41,637 nucleotides of DNA, from the NCBI GenBank assembly GCA_035560935.1, contig DATMYQ010000052.1, positions 1 to 41,637 of the forward strand. The letters are read 5' to 3'. Each line of letters opens with the position of its first letter. Within the stretch, counting starts at the first letter, position 1. Made by a program: the position numbers and the translations under genes. Source of the DNA: DATMYQ01 sp035560935 (lineage in GTDB: Bacteria > Bacillota > Negativicutes > Sporomusales > Sporomusaceae). This document shows positions 41,544 through 41,637 of this stretch, one piece after another. The notes under the pieces are model-generated. The model ran no database searches and had not been told where the DNA came from. It saw nothing but the letters and a program-made list of their open reading frames with translations.

Positions 41544-41637
41544 ATGAACAAACCCATCACCATCATCAGCGAACGCTGCAAAGGCTGTAACATCTGCGTG
41601 GCGTTGTGTCCCAAGCAGGTACTGGCCCTGGACACAT
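41544..41637 (+). CDS. [4Fe-4S] ferredoxin, probably 2-oxoacid:ferredoxin oxidoreductase delta subunit (cut by window edge)
   Basis: Only the first 31 residues are visible. CKGCNICVALCP is a [4Fe-4S] ferredoxin motif (C12, C15, C18, C22), placed very near the N-terminus and followed by KQVLALD. This is the usual beginning of KorD/VorD-type small subunits of 2-oxoglutarate or branched-chain 2-oxoacid:ferredoxin oxidoreductases. AAGGAGG precedes the ATG. The rest of the gene and any alpha, beta and gamma subunit genes lie beyond the window. Confidence 0.75.
   Translation, partial: MNKPITIISERCKGCNICVALCPKQVLALDT

Overview
The window looks like chromosomal DNA from an anaerobic, Gram-negative-type Firmicute, most likely a Negativicutes/Sporomusaceae relative. 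This is inferred from gene content and style, not from a marker gene. Indicators are AGGAGG-type ribosome binding sites, several TTG and GTG starts, sigma-A-like promoters, moderately high G+C, and oxygen-sensitive iron-sulfur enzymes. These include an [FeFe]-hydrogenase-like sensor, a NuoEF-type diaphorase, a 2-hydroxyacyl-CoA dehydratase activase and a 2-oxoacid:ferredoxin oxidoreductase-type ferredoxin at the right edge. No phage, insertion sequence, rRNA or CRISPR array is visible.

Layout. 1-5 kb: a fusion of [FeFe]-hydrogenase and chemoreceptor signalling domains, a drug-efflux-type MFS transporter, an exported DUF3298-type protein, and a YigZ protein on the minus strand. 5-10 kb: an AlaX-like alanyl-tRNA editing protein, a PuuD-like amidohydrolase, a cysteine-rich MarR regulator, spermidine synthase and a PAS-GGDEF diguanylate cyclase. 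10.1-10.4 kb: tRNA-Asn, tRNA-Glu and tRNA-Val with their own promoter and terminator. 10.4-17.7 kb: YbaK deacylase overlapping a radical SAM gene; CopA copper ATPase, a two-TM K+ channel with RCK domain and the niacin repressor NiaR in a row; then a NiaP-like niacin transporter and a VOC protein. 18-20 kb: CstA (peptide/pyruvate transporter family) behind a long leader. 20-23 kb, minus strand: NuoE, NuoF and a HoxU/NuoG-N-terminus-like subunit with no catalytic subunit next to them. 23.3-28.5 kb: a 1404-residue activase/dehydratase fusion and a nucleoside phosphorylase. 28.7-30.9 kb: a CMD-family protein, a metal-dependent cyclase-family hydrolase and a type I 3-dehydroquinate dehydratase (minus). 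31.2-35.7 kb: a MatC-type carrier, a LytS/LytR two-component pair and an OsmC protein (minus). 36.2-41.6 kb: a very large PAS-SpoIIE-HATPase partner-switch protein, a DUF4337 membrane protein, a YcgR-like PilZ receptor, a small minus-strand protein and the start of a ferredoxin gene.

How the parts may work together. NiaR and NiaP form a plausible niacin salvage circuit, with a candidate operator at the niaP promoter. The GGDEF enzyme and the PilZ protein are a c-di-GMP writer and reader, both with intact motifs. LytS/LytR resembles systems that control pyruvate transporters; a 21-bp-spaced direct repeat upstream of cstA has the geometry expected of a LytTR site. The hydrogenase-MCP fusion, the diaphorase without catalytic partner, the K+ channel with a possible internal start, and the phosphatase-kinase fusion are the most unusual items.

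All calls come from reading the sequence and translations by eye; no database search or folding program was run. Start codons were chosen from ribosome binding sites and promoters and sometimes differ from the longest open frame.
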